A DNA stretch of 64,000 nt from Astrocystis sublimbata (GCA_022453515.1 JAJNNY010000092.1:49381-113380); one strand, 5' to 3'. Positions 34,398 to 45,365 are shown, numbered from the stretch's first letter. Numbers and translations are program-made. Notes: generated by a model not told the origin, from the letters alone.

Positions 34398-34884
34398 CTT
34401 GACAACGAGGTGACTTGTGTGAATGTGGAGAGTCAGACTATCGGAGTGAGATCGTGATTAGCCGGGCACTTGATGAAGTGACGTGCATATGCCTGTATCA
34501 AGGAAAGGTGGCAGACTTACAGAATGTGAGGCAACTGCGGGCGAATAGACGACAGTATTACTTTCGTATTAGAAGTAATAGTGTGTAATGATTGAGAGTG
34601 CAGCCAGAAGTATGTAGCAATCAAGTGATGCTTGTGTGTGTATGTGGAGGCAAGTCTCGAGTTTTCCTTTAGATTTGTTTTGGTATGTGGTCCAAGTTGA
34701 TGATGTAGAAGGAAAGAAAAAGATAAGACGAAGGGTGGAGGGAAGGGCTCCTTATATAGCCATGAGGTGAGCCCAAGTAATGAATGCAGACTGGTTGCCT
34801 TCTATAGCCGCGAGGTGAGCCCAAGTAGCGAATGCAGGCAAGTAGTGAATGCAGGCATGTAGTGAATGCAGACTAGTTGCCTTC
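34398..34884 (-). promoter_or_regulatory. promoter and 5'UTR intron of P2 gene, with internal repeats
   Basis: On the minus strand this region has a TATA-like ctatataagg and a repeated tgcattcactacttgggct unit, followed by ccttccctccacc and a pyrimidine-rich tract. The same order occurs in the promoter of the PWSW gene (about 36842-36960). A 5'UTR intron with a gctaat branch site lies before the ATG. Confidence 0.6.
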
Positions 34885-35215
34885 TATATAGGTCGTGGAC
34901 GAATTCTTTCTATTGCCACATGTAGGAAGTGCTGTGAATAGTGACCCTATTTCGAAGAGACCGATAGTATTCAATCGGTTAACTGTACGTTGCGAGGAGT
35001 GTGTAGATCATATCGGGGGATTTGAGTGAAGATAGGCTTTATATAACGACCCCTTTCCCAAGGGGCCAATGGCGTCTTGCGCATAATTATCACATCATAA
35101 TAAGGACATCGGTATATAGGAGCAAATGAGGTAATATATTGAGCACCCTCGCATTCGCGGAGGGATCGAAACGCCACTAAAGTGAAGCAAAGTCTCAAGG
35201 TAGGTGAAGTAGGTA
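34885..35215 (-). pseudogene. relic of a third P2-family copy
   Basis: DNA at 34900-35020 matches part of the P2 coding region at 33745-33885 (shared gacgaat-ct-tcttgccacatg, aatagcgaccc/aatagtgaccc, cagtattgtt/tagtattcaa), and 35095-35170 matches the P2 3' flank (gcaccctcgcattcgcggaggg). Frames are broken and the middle of the gene is missing. So a third copy was once inserted between the two live ones. Confidence 0.65.
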
Positions 35216-35361
35216 GATACATGAACCATTGTCAAAATATCATTCCTCCCATGGCACGTGGCCCGATCTTCTCAGCCCGCCCTGCCTTTAAGGCATATAT
35301 ATCGCGCAGTGATGACAAATCCCCTCGCATCCAGCCTCGCAGTGTACAGTGCACCGGGCTC

Positions 35362-36531
35362 CTACAAGAACGGAGTGCGTTGAGATCGAGACGCACCCTT
35401 GGCCTGGGCCTGAGCAATCTCGCGTCTGGCTTGATACGGCATGGTATCCTCCCAGCTCCAGGGGCGCTCACCGTCCAGTTGGAACGATGCGGCTGAACGC
35501 TTAGATGTGGCTGCGCCATCGGCTTTGGCTGCGTCGCGTGTGGTATTCTTAGTGCCGGTCATCTCTGATGAACGGGGCCGCTCGTCTCGACGTGGGAACA
35601 TGGCCGACGGAGGTGCGGGGGTGGGTTTTGTTTGGGTGGTGGAGGGCTTTCCAAACATTGGTCTTTTGTTCTTGGGGATCTCATGCCAAGACCAGGGTCT
35701 CTCGTCCCGGAGCTTCATTATGGCGGGCGGAGATGTGTTTGTAGGTTTTTTCTGGATTGGCGAGCTACCGTCCAGAGGCTGTCCCATGGCCGACGGAGAT
35801 GCGGGTGTGGTTTTTTTGGTAATCGCGGGACTCGCGACAGGCATCGGTCTCTTCACCTCAGGACTAGCGTCCCGAAGCTGCACCGCGGCCGGCGACTTTG
35901 TGAATGTGGTGTTTTTCTGGTTTGTAGAGTTTGCTCCGAACCTTGGTCTTTTGTCTTCGGGAATACTGTCCCAAGACCAAGGTCGCTCTCCTCGAAGCTG
36001 CACCATGGAGGACAAAGGCTCGCATGCAGGCTTCTTGTTGATTGTTGGCTCTGTGGTGTTCACCATTGCTGGTTTTGCTGGCTGGCTGTGAACATCGCTC
36101 CAGGACCAAGGTTTTTCATCTCCAAGTTGGATCAATGGAGATCTTGATGTGCCTGTCTTTTTGGCTGCATCTTGTTCGGCCCAAAGCAGTTTCAAGCGTA
36201 AAAGCTCCAGTGCGGCCACGTCTTGGGCTGGTGGTGTTCCCATACGATTCGGCCGCTTCTGCGGAGGCGTCTCGACGTTGCAATTGTTTGCCTCCGAGCT
36301 TTCAGCCCGGCGCTTGAGGTTCTTTTGAACAGGCCGTGTCTCAATGTAAATGAGATCATCGTCCTTGTCGCCGCCACTCGCTGTCTTCGAGTTGGACAGT
36401 TGCCGAGCAGGTTGCTTTCCTGCTGCACGGCTAGGCACTGGTTTTTTGGAGACAAGAGTCGGCAGTGCTCGGCGTTTGGCGACACTCGAGGCAAAGGGAG
36501 AGGGCTTATCGGTTGATCCGAAGTAGGCCAT
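35362..36531 (-). CDS. PWSW-repeat disordered protein, family P1
   Basis: 389 aa in one exon, with a 5'UTR intron upstream (mirrored at 59973-60049). After a DKDDDLIYIE block and a basic segment (LKRRAE, QKRPNR), the protein consists of about seven degenerate units of about 30-45 residues. The best units read L-R-[DG]-E-[RK]-P-W-S-W-x-x-I-P-x-x-K-R-P-x-F-G; PWSW itself occurs four times and three units have lost it. Ser/Pro/Lys/Thr linkers separate them. No known domain is recognised. It may be a nuclear binding platform in which the PWSW box is a short linear motif; that is inference. The copy in arm A' (60112-61282) has a frameshift. Confidence 0.65.
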   Translation of the reverse strand: MAYFGSTDKPSPFASSVAKRRALPTLVSKKPVPSRAAGKQPARQLSNSKTASGGDKDDDLIYIETRPVQKNLKRRAESSEANNCNVETPPQKRPNRMGTPPAQDVAALELLRLKLLWAEQDAAKKTGTSRSPLIQLGDEKPWSWSDVHSQPAKPAMVNTTEPTINKKPACEPLSSMVQLRGERPWSWDSIPEDKRPRFGANSTNQKNTTFTKSPAAVQLRDASPEVKRPMPVASPAITKKTTPASPSAMGQPLDGSSPIQKKPTNTSPPAIMKLRDERPWSWHEIPKNKRPMFGKPSTTQTKPTPAPPSAMFPRRDERPRSSEMTGTKNTTRDAAKADGAATSKRSAASFQLDGERPWSWEDTMPYQARREIAQAQAKGASRSQRTPFL

Positions 36532-38091
36532 ATTCGCGAAGATGCAGCGACGTCACAGTGTATGTGAAGATAGGCTCAAGGATTGCTAGCAACTGCGAGA
36601 TCGTAATCAGCTGGGCGCCCAGGAATGTGATGTCCATATCTTACGATCAGGCGGCGATGCTTGACTTACGGAGCATAAGGCAGACGCCGGTGACAGTGAC
36701 GGTGAGTCAACAGGACTGTCACAACCTTAATAGCAGTAAGAGTTTATCAAGATCAAGACTGTGTCGAGATCTAGAGCGTAGTAATGTATATAGAGCGATG
36801 GAGTAATACAGTCTTGAGTGTGAAGTCAAGATGGCAGTTACTCAGATGTGCGGCTCTTTTTGATGATGTAGAAGGAAAGAAAACGAAAAGGCCAATGGTG
36901 GAGGGAAGGGCTCCTGATATAGCCATGAGGTGAGCCCAAGTAGTGAATGCAGACTAGTTTGCCCCGCGATACAAATCGAAGATGGTTTCGCAGCAGCCAT
37001 ATTCAGTGTACCGTTGCCCATTGCCCATTGCCCATTGCGTACTAGGCACTCACTACCTGCGCGCCGTTTAGGCCAATGGTGGTTGCCCGGCATTCACTAT
37101 CCCATTGCCCATCCCCCATTACCCATTGTCTATTCACTATCTCGAAGCAAACACGTGATTGGAGCTGTATCGTCACTTGAGAGATAGAGGTGCCCCGAGC
37201 TTCGGACGCGTCGTATCTGGCGCGTAATCACGCGAGACGAACTGAGGTCTTGTCGGGTGGGCTGTTGGCTTGAGACTGGTGCTTACCGCGTATAGGTCTC
37301 GGTCCAACAGACTCTCTTTGTCCTCCCATCGTTTAAGCATTTTGTTGAGGCGTCACAATGGTATTGTTGGCATTTCATTCATTGGAGAACTGGCACTGGG
37401 GGTTGAGGCGCACATGCCATGTCTCGAGATCAGTTCTTCAATAAACTCTTTAAGTCCAGTTCACTTTAAATAAGAGGGTTGGCGTTTCCTCACGGGAATG
37501 GGGAATAAAGATAATAGCCGGCACGAAGCGAAGGACTGCAGTTTGAGTTGCTTTATTTTTAAGCATCCCTCAGTTGTGAGACACTTAGCTCTTATATATT
37601 TCTTTGGTTTGCGTTTTAGAAGGAAGTCCCCTGCTCAACCACAGGTTTGTATCCTGGGGCTTGATCCAGCCTGTGTAAAACCATCAAACTCACTCATCGA
37701 TGCAAAAGAGCATAGCAAATTATCAGAACAAATATATGGAAAACTAACTACTTGTTATGTGTGTGTGTGTGTGTGTTGTGTTGGTGGTATTCATGCATAC
37801 CTAGTGAGTAAAAGGGTAACGTTTTTAGCCTAGAAACCGAGGGTGACATGGAATTTGAGTATGAACAACTTTCCCTACATCGAGACTAAACAATGTATCT
37901 AGAAACTAGAGGATCACTTGAAAAGAGTTATGATTGAGAGCTCTCGGCCTCTAGTTGTTGTCCAACAAGTATCCCATACGACGTAACATCAACCGTCAAG
38001 CACAACATGCGCGCTTGGACATATGCATCTTAACTTCAATCAAGCACTTTCCCATCTCCATCCGAACCAAGTTTGGCCCAACTAGCAATTT
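36532..38091. other. P1 promoter and long intergenic region with short repeats
   Basis: About 1.56 kb. Next to P1 lies its 5'UTR intron and a promoter homologous to that of P2 (36842-36960). At 37013-37135 several copies of cccattg are spaced irregularly. A (gt)n microsatellite of about nine units is at 37759-37777. The rest holds nothing recognised, up to the 3' end of the epoxide hydrolase. Confidence 0.6.
37013..37135. repeat. cccattg short repeats
   Basis: At least six cccattg or near-identical heptamers in about 120 bp, some adjacent, plus two cattcactat blocks. Mirrored at 59507-59629. Confidence 0.7.
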
Positions 38092-39486
38092 CTAGCTCTT
38101 TATCACACCATGAGCACCTCCTCCCTTTCCAAACATCACACGGAGATCGCCGACTAGAAGTTCAGGTACCTCCCAAGCAGCAAAGTGACCGCCACGGTCG
38201 TGCTCTTGTTCTAAGACTACGTCTCCAAGACGGCGATTCCACGCGCGCGGTGTGCTGAACATCTCCCTGGGAAAGTATGAGAACCCCTGTCAAGATGATA
38301 ACTCGTTAGTTCAGTCTCACACAATATTCAGAGAGCGATTTATCATACCATCTTTGCCCCTGGCACAGCAACGCCAGGTCTTGCTGTCCAGTCGCCTCTG
38401 GTAGCTTCGTGGTATATGACGACGCTGGCAGCTGGGCCGGCACGACTGAACCAGTACAAGCTCACCCACTCACAGACCTCCTGTTCTGTCCAAGCATAGT
38501 TGTCTGTCCAAGAGACGAGCTTGTCATAGATCCAAGCCAGCAAGCCGACTGGGCTGTCTGCCAGTGCCACACCGATCGTATTAGGTCGCGTGTTCTGAAT
38601 CTTGAAGTAGCCCGAGCCATTCTCTTGATAGTCTTGGGCTGCCTTCAGGCCTGCGCTCTCCTTCTCAGTGTAGAGCCCCAAGAAGTGCGTCGCCAGGAAT
38701 GGTATGAATGAAAATGGAGATGTCACGGGTGGCGGAAGGGCAGCAATCAGGTTGAGATGAATGGCCCGTAGCGACTCGGGATAGAAGTTACCGATCGCGA
38801 GGGAAATCTGACTACCCTGAGAACAGATCAGGATGTGAGGAGGCTTTTCATGAAGGGATGTTACTCGATGATCAGACTTACCCAGTCTCCGCCCTGTGAG
38901 GCGTATTGCGTGTATCCCAGAAGCTGCATGAGTCGGTGACAAGTGTCGGCATACTGTCTAATTCCGAATCCGGGACCATCAACCCGGCTCGAGAATCCGA
39001 AGTTCGGCAATGATGGTGCGACAACATGGAATGCAGGCCCGCCATTCTTTTCGCTGTCTCTAAGCAGTGGCAGTATACGGGTCACTTCGTAGAAGCTTCC
39101 GGGCCCTGTGATGATTGATTTAGCTGTTGATTCTCATACGAATTTCAATTGGGGAACTGCTCGCACTCACAGCCATGAACAAAGAGTAATGGGATAGCAT
39201 CGGCAGACTTGCTACGCTGATGGACGAAGTGAATTTGGAGAGGGTCGAAGCCGTCGACGTTCACGGTCGCTTCATATTGCGGCAGCTCATTCAAGCGCTT
39301 CTCAAAAGCCCGCCAATTGAACTCGTCGGCCCAATACTTGGCGATGCGCTTGATGTCGTCGCTCGGCGGACCGCGTTCCCAGCTAGTCTCGAACAGCTCG
39401 GGTATTCTGGAAGATCGTAACCTCTGCTGCAGACCCTCTACATCGGATGAGGGGACATCGATCTGAAAGGGACGTACACTCTCCAT
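38092..39486 (-). CDS. epoxide hydrolase, alpha/beta-hydrolase with EHN domain
   Basis: Four exons, 39171-39486, 38882-39105, 38349-38816 and 38092-38286, give 400 aa. The N-terminal EHN domain starts at PFQIDVPSSDVEGLQQRL. The HGWPG oxyanion motif (about residue 104) is rebuilt across intron 1 and the nucleophile motif GGDWGS (Asp about 179) across intron 2. The catalytic His is in EHDRGGHFAAWE (about 370). This is the microsomal-epoxide-hydrolase-type fold common in fungi, about 400 aa. The enzyme opens epoxides to diols, in detoxification or in secondary metabolism. It is divergent from the SDR at 40723. An identical twin lies at 57156-58550. Confidence 0.93.
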
Positions 39487-40722
39487 GGGCAAAAAATTAC
39501 CCGAACATAAAAGATACAGTATGTTGAATGATGAAGCGAGAACAATTGAATTGTTCTCCCGGGCGCCCGCCTCTAATTCCAGGGCCAACGGGACAGGGAC
39601 AGGGGCAAGTTGGTGCGTGCTCTAGTTGGATGGGTCTCTGTACAGCCACCGGATCGGTTAAGAGTGCCCGCAGGTCAGCTTTGATCGCCAAAGTAGCACC
39701 CAGCTGAAGATTGGCTAGGGTTGAGGCAATCAGAGATAGCCACTTCAGTGATTTGGAAAGCTGCCTCATCACCATGAAGTAGGTAAATTGAGGACTCTTG
39801 AGATTTTAACAAAGCTCTTATGACCCAAGTGACGGATGTTATATTTTCTACGAGCAAAATAGCCTTCAATAAGAATATTTTTAACACTGATAAGCTCATA
39901 AGAGCTGAAATGTTTGTTTAGCTCGGTGTCTACATCGCCTCACACAAGAATCCTTCCCTCGATGTCTTGCTTCCTAGAGGAGCCTAACCGAGGAACATGA
40001 GAATAGCAGCTGAGGGTATTCATGGGTGATGGAATCTAGGCAGGAATTGGCTTCCAGAAAGTACACTGATTCGATGTCCATTTCATTACGCGCAGTCCGC
40101 GCTTACAACGCCGTCATCGATGAGTGGCTGAGGGATGCGCACGCCGTATGCAAACATGCCTCGTCAATATCGCCGCCTCGAGGTCAGACTTCCCCTAGAG
40201 AGAACACCCTCGGTGTGCAAAGAACCAAAAGACCTGCAGCCAACTGCACCCCCGCCGGGCGAGTTCGAGCCGCACGACGCCGCATGAGTGCCTTATCTAT
40301 AAGCCCGGTACGTATCCGTGTCTCACCTGCATCATATCATAGCCGCCGCAATATGTCGTGAATCGGAGCTGAGGCTCATATGTTATGCCGAACCGTGATA
40401 AATCCCCGAGCTCGGGCTAATTTTGGGCCGACTGGTGTTGCCCTCGATGCTACCCTAGTCTTAGACAAGGGCGCCACATTGATCCCTTTATGATCATTGG
40501 CAAAAAGCAACACTAGATGTTTCCGATACACATCCTAGCCTCGTCGGGTTGCCCGCATCTAGGGCGCGACATCATGACCGAAAGGCACTCCCTTCTTTCG
40601 ATTTTACCACATTCCCGCAAAGAATACTGCTGAATGTGGAAACACTAGATCGAGTACTCCTAAAGTTATCATAGCCTTCACAAACGTCGTCCAACTGTTC
40701 CTGCCTTATCTTTACAGCAGTC
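39487..40722. other. divergent promoter region, epoxide hydrolase / SDR
   Basis: About 1.24 kb between two divergent genes, so it can serve both. Only short motif-free ORFs are present. A near-palindrome ccgggcgcccgcc lies at 39560-39572. Confidence 0.45.
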
Positions 40723-41812
40723 ATGGTTAGAGCGGCGCCTGATTTCGGACTCACCCCTGAGAAAGAGGCCACCTTCCCCCAGTACCTGTATCGCCAATTC
40801 ATTGCGAAGACACCCGCATTGACGCGGCGCGATGCCGTCCTACATGGGATGACCGCCATCGTCACCGGGTCTAACACCGGACTTGGGTTGGAAGTGTCCC
40901 GCCAGCTTCTCGACCTTGGCCTGAGCAGACCCATTCTCGCCGTGCGCAGCACATCAAAGGGCAAGGCAGCCCGAAAAGAGCTCCTCTCAGGGTATACAAA
41001 TACCTGTGAGATTGAGATATGGACTTTGGATCTATCAGATTATGACTCCGTCGTCGGATTTGGCCAACAAGCCCACACCCTCCCTCGGCTCGACATAGCC
41101 GTGCTGAACGCCGGCGTCTTCAAAGTCACCGAGGAGTTCAACCCCAAAACCGGCATCGAGCAAGCCATTCAAATCAACTACTTGTCCAACGCCCTTCTCA
41201 TGTTGGTGCTACTCCCTGTTCTGCGCGCCAAGAAGCAACCATCGGCACCTACTCGGCTCGTCCTAGTCTCATCCGACGTCGCTGGCTGGGCCAAGTTTCC
41301 CGAACAAGGCGCAACACCCCTTCTCCCTGTCTTCAAGAAGTCTATGGACAAGTGGGACATGCACGAGCGCTACGCGACGTCTAAATTGCCTGGCCAGCTC
41401 TTCCTGACGGAACTCGCTGAGCGCGTGCCCCCCTCTGAGGTTATCATCGATGCGACGAACCCGGGGCTGTGTTACGGCTCGGAATTCCAACGGGAGGGCA
41501 ACGGGAAACTCCTGGGCTACATCTTCAAGACGTTCACACGGCTAGTGGGCAACTCTTGCAGCTTGGGTGCACGTACCATCACCCATGCTGCGGTCAAATT
41601 CGGGGAGGAGGCCCATGGGCAGTACATTGAGTGTGGAAAGCTACGGCCGTAAGTTCCCATCACATATCATCATGTGTAGTGAAGATTACTGATATAAGAA
41701 CTACAGTAAAGCAGCGATCATCTACAAGCCAGAGGGGGAGAGGCTCTCGAAGCAGTTGTGGGATGAGACTATGGCGAGTTTCTCATCTTTAGGGGTGGCG
41801 CAATCATTTTAG
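40723..41812 (+). CDS. short-chain dehydrogenase/reductase (SDR 1 of arm)
   Basis: Exons 40723-41648 and 41707-41812 (intron 41649-41706) give 343 aa. Cofactor motif TGSNTGLG (about residues 48-55), NAG in VLNAGVF, Ser block LVLVSSD, and a catalytic YATSK. The short exon 2 adds KAAIIYKPEGERLSKQLWDET, the usual C-terminal end of this fungal group. It is closely related in layout to the SDR at 45826, with the same intron place near the C-terminus, so the two probably share ancestry. Substrate unknown; neighbours suggest modification of a small metabolite. Confidence 0.9.
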
Positions 41813-42508
41813 GATGCTTGGCAGATACTTACAGCATGCTTGTATCAGAACAGAATCTTGTAACTAGGTGGTGATTGTTTCCATTTGGGGGGTTGAAAGG
41901 GGTAGGCTAGAATATCAACAAGTAAAATCACTTCACTTCATAAGTCTCTTATTACCACTTTACTCAACAGGCAAAGCGAAAGAAGCAGTTGACTTCATGC
42001 TCGGACGAGTGGGAGAGTTGGCTGAGTGACAGAGCGCTAAGTTAGACAAAATACTCATCCACTGACTACACTACGACTGTGGGCGGGCTCCAAAAACAAT
42101 ATATCAAGGATCACCGATACTTATTACGTAATCAACACACACTCAACTGTTATAACAGCGTTTGCATAACTGGCGATGAGAATGTAAAAACCGCACCGAC
42201 ACGTACGCAAACATATGATTTGCTAGGGTTGATGATTTTAAGCTACCTAACTATCGTAATACCAACTACCAACAACACAGATTGGTCTCAATCTGACTTC
42301 ACCCTTATGTCCACCTTCCTAGTATACTCTGGATAACTGGCTTCGTAACTACACAGCGTCGATTCGTCAGCTATCACAGATGCGTGTTTATGCTCCGAAA
42401 GTAACTCACCCAAGTAAGGCTGCCGCCACCCAGTACGCTAGTATATAGTGCACCACTTTCAACAGCCATAATGGAACCCAAAAGTCCGGAGTAGACACAG
42501 TCGAGCTG
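41813..42508. other. intergenic region between convergent SDR and cupin genes
   Basis: About 700 bp, both 3' ends point into it. No feature seen. Confidence 0.4.
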
Positions 42509-43114
42509 TCATAGCTCATGAGAAATGAGTTGAAAGGTCGACGGCTTCAAATTCGCCCTCCGACAGTCGCGTTGGTAGCCTACGAAGTTGCGCAGGAAGT
42601 TCTCGTCGAAGGAGTTGTCGAGGTCTTGGGGCTCAGCCCAGACTTTGAAGACGAGATCTTCGCTCGAAGTTGCGTGGGCCCAGAACCGATGTCTATAGTG
42701 TGAATGCTCAGTATGTGTGTGGATGATGAACATTTTCTGCAGGAGATGCGAGAGCTAACCTAGTCCCAGCGGGTATCTCGATGGTTCCGGAGCCCTTGGT
42801 GGCAGCTAGACGCTGCCCATTTCTCACCAAACCGAGGAGGCCTTTTTCCACTTGAAAGAACTCATTTTGCTGCCAGTGAATATGCCTGTGATGCACCACA
42901 TTTAGCATCCACCACTTTTCAGTTGTCATCGAGTTGGTTTCTTGAGGAACGTCGACGGTTAAGTCAGATGGTCTTACAATGGCGGGCCAGAGAGGCCGTC
43001 TCTGACGATCGGGTTATTGACAAAATGGGTTTCTCTCACGATCCATCGTCCATTCTCGTGAAGGAACTCAAAGAAGGCAGAGTCGTACACAGCAAGAAAG
43101 GTCGCATCATTTGC
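42509..43114 (-). pseudogene. cupin-domain protein, 3' part in normal order; start region inverted
   Basis: Minus-strand exons 42978-43114, 42760-42885 and 42509-42692 join in frame. They read ANDATFLAVYDSAFFEFL, the WIVRETHFVNNPIV block, then SGPPLHIHWQQNEFFQVEKG (cupin motif 1 with HxH and Glu), IEIPAGTRHRFWAH (motif 2 with His), and a C-terminal WAEPQDLD-FDENFLRN block. This is a one-cupin metal-binding fold of a fungal family. The frame closes at a TAA just upstream of exon 1, and no ATG exon is seen on this strand. The missing N-terminal segment appears on the + strand at 43111-43248. So the gene looks broken by a small inversion. Confidence 0.75.
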
Positions 43115-43248
43115 GACCACACTGCGGTGCTGGGGACGCCGTTATCATCACAGAATACGGCAATATCATGCGGTTTCGGTTATCTCCGAAGTTGGCGGTC
43201 GGGGATTCGCAGCTAGGCGTGAAGCCGATGATAGACAGTGCCGCCGCC
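43115..43248 (+). pseudogene. inverted N-terminal segment of the cupin gene
   Basis: On the + strand this stretch reads GDAVIITEYGNIMRF, then SPKLAVGDSQLGVKPMID with no ATG before it. It abuts, head to head, the first minus-strand cupin exon. Such a segment would fit directly before ANDATFLAVYD, where cupin proteins of this family have their N-terminal strand. Both arms carry the same arrangement. Confidence 0.55.
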
Positions 43249-43483
43249 ATTATCTTCAGGGTACATGTCATTACCATGATCTCTGGTTCCCCGGTTCCAG
43301 CCCTGTCGCACGGTGGAGATTCCTGTTTTGGGAGTTGCACCCTGGGAGTCTGAATAGAATGGAAGGAGGCACTACCTAACTGTACGGATACGGTAGAACT
43401 AACAGCGGCGCGGTACGGCACACGGTGCGGGTCTTATGCAGGTGATACCAGAGGGGGACCAGACCCCTGGTACCCTGGACCCA
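43249..43483. other. former cupin 5' flank
   Basis: About 235 bp between the inverted segment and the TIR element. On the minus strand it holds an ATG (at about 43277) that may have been the original start. This is inference. Confidence 0.35.
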
Positions 43484-43939
43484 GCTCAGCCACGTCGGTT
43501 ACTAGAACCTTAGGCCCGAACTATTCGAACCTTAACTAGTACCCAGAAAGGCAACTTATGGGGCAAAAGGCCTCTAAAAGCCTAACAATTAGCTGTTTAA
43601 AGCGGCAGACAAATACCGCTAGAAATACTACCTAGATATAGCCTAAAAGTAGATCTACTTAAAGGCTTAAATATATAAAATATATAAAAATAAAGCTATT
43701 AAAAAATAAGCTTAATAAAGGTTTATATTTTTTAACCCTATATATTTTATAAATATTTAATATTTACTTTTTTTTCTTTTAAAATAACTATTTTACTTAA
43801 AAGTTTTAACTTTATATATATACTAGCCTATTAAGATCTATCTTCTATAAAAATATAGAGAAATCATTACCTAAAGCATACTAGTTTAAGGTTCGTATAG
43901 TTCGGGCCTAAGGTTCCAGAAACCAACGTGCAGCTCAGC
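43484..43939. mobile_element. small AT-rich element with terminal inverted repeats (MITE-like)
   Basis: 456 bp flanked by inverted repeats of about 55-60 bp. Left 43484-43541 and right 43879-43939 share, on opposite strands, gctcagc/gctgagc, then gaaccttaggcccgaacta, tcgaacctta and ctagta. The interior (43590-43870) is almost pure A/T, like RIP-mutated DNA. No coding capacity. The precise ends and a target duplication are not clear, so the class (DNA transposon relic) is inference. Confidence 0.7.
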
Positions 43940-44364
43940 CGCACATAGCCTATTAGCCGGGGCCAAAAAACCCCTGCCAGTATACAACTTTCGCCATGGT
44001 CTCGAGCTTTCCAAAGTCCCTGAGTTGCGGCACATACGTCGGGCAGAGATGAAAGACATTTGCCCGCCGGTCTGTGGTCGGAAACTTTTACAATGACACG
44101 TGATACCGACCGGACAAACAGATAGCCCGAATGATGTAGGTACCTAGACCCTGCGGCTGAATATTATGTGTAACCTTAGCCAGTTGGAGCATAATTATCC
44201 CATAATTATCCCACAGTCACTTGAATGGTGCATTGTCCAAGCAAACAACCAGATATTCTCAAATCATCTTTGACAAGGAGCAAACCAAAGTTGTCATTTG
44301 ATCCTCATTTTGTATTCCCCAAATCTTTTACAGCTTCTGTATCTGGCCATCATTGTCCGTCGAA
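43940..44364. other. promoter region of the NAD(P)-binding gene
   Basis: About 425 bp, contains two copies of cataattatccca at 44189-44214 just upstream of the gene. Confidence 0.45.
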
Positions 44365-45365
44365 ATGCCCTCCTTCGTGATCACCGGGGTGTCCAGGAGC
44401 TTGGGTGTAAGTACGGCCTTTGATTCAGAGAAGAACATTTTATGCTGATTGTTGTGTGAGCCAGTTCGAGTTCCTTCGTCAGTACTCGGCCAAGCCGGAG
44501 AACGCCGTCATCGGCATTGTTCGTGACAAGGCCTCGACGGACAAGAAGGTGTCCGAGGAGTTGGGTGATCGATCCAACATCCATATCATCGAGGCCGATA
44601 TCACCAAGTACGATGACCTCAAGGTAGGTCACTCTATCTCAACGCGCCGTGGTCTTGCAAAGGAGTCTAACAATTGTACAGAGAGCTGCCGATGTGGCTG
44701 GCAAAATCAACGGCGGTCGCCTTAACTATCTGATTGCCAACGCCGGCTATGTTTCCCAGTTTGATGCGTACGATGGCATCGGAACACTGTAGGAGTCACC
44801 ATTGTGCGGGGTCGCGGGGTTGTGTGCTTCTCATCCGCTGACACGTTTTCTTCATAGAGGTCAATACCCGCAGGAACTCGAGGCAGATCTGCTGAAGTGT
44901 TTCACCACAAACGTTGTTGCGAACGTTCATCTCATCAACCTGTTCCTGCCGCAAATCCTCAAAGGCGACGTCAAGAAGGTCATTGCGCTCTCCTCTGGTC
45001 TAGCCGACCTTGACCCCATCAACAAGTTCGACCTCGAGATTGGTCCCAACTACACCATCAGCAAAGCAGGCCTGAATGCGGCTATCGCCAAGTTTAGCGC
45101 GCAGTACAAGAAGGATGGTGTTCTCTTCATGGCCATTGGCCCTGGACTCATCGAGGTCGGCCAGTACAGCACTGCCACACCGGAACAGCTACAGAGAATG
45201 GGTGGCATGCTCCAGAAGTTCTTGCAATATGAGCCCAGCTTCAAAGGTCCCGTCACCCCCGAGGTAGGAATTCATAAGGTCATCTCGGTCATTGAGAGGG
45301 CCACCATTGAGGATGGGTTCGGTGGCTCTTTCGTGTCCCAGAACGGAAACAAGCAAAGGCTCTAG
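44365..45365 (+). CDS. short-chain dehydrogenase-like NAD(P)-binding protein (SDR 2 of arm)
   Basis: Four exons, 44365-44406, 44465-44623, 44682-44788 and 44858-45365, give 271 aa. The start is MPSFVITGVSRSLG, a Rossmann TGxxxxxG with Ser-Arg that suggests NADPH; then ADIT, IANAGY (NAG motif), ALSSGLAD and YTISKAGLN with catalytic Tyr and Lys. This is the short (about 250-270 aa) fungal SDR type. All splice sites are GT-AG and joins are in frame. The reaction is a carbonyl/alcohol redox step on an unknown substrate. Confidence 0.9.

Noticed and set aside
37013..37135. CRISPR-like array
   Set aside because: Heptamers are too short and irregularly spaced, and the genome is fungal.
43111..43353. 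Plus-strand ORF as an independent small gene
   Set aside because: It starts with TTG, and its first half fits the missing cupin N-terminus, so it is better read as an inverted gene piece.
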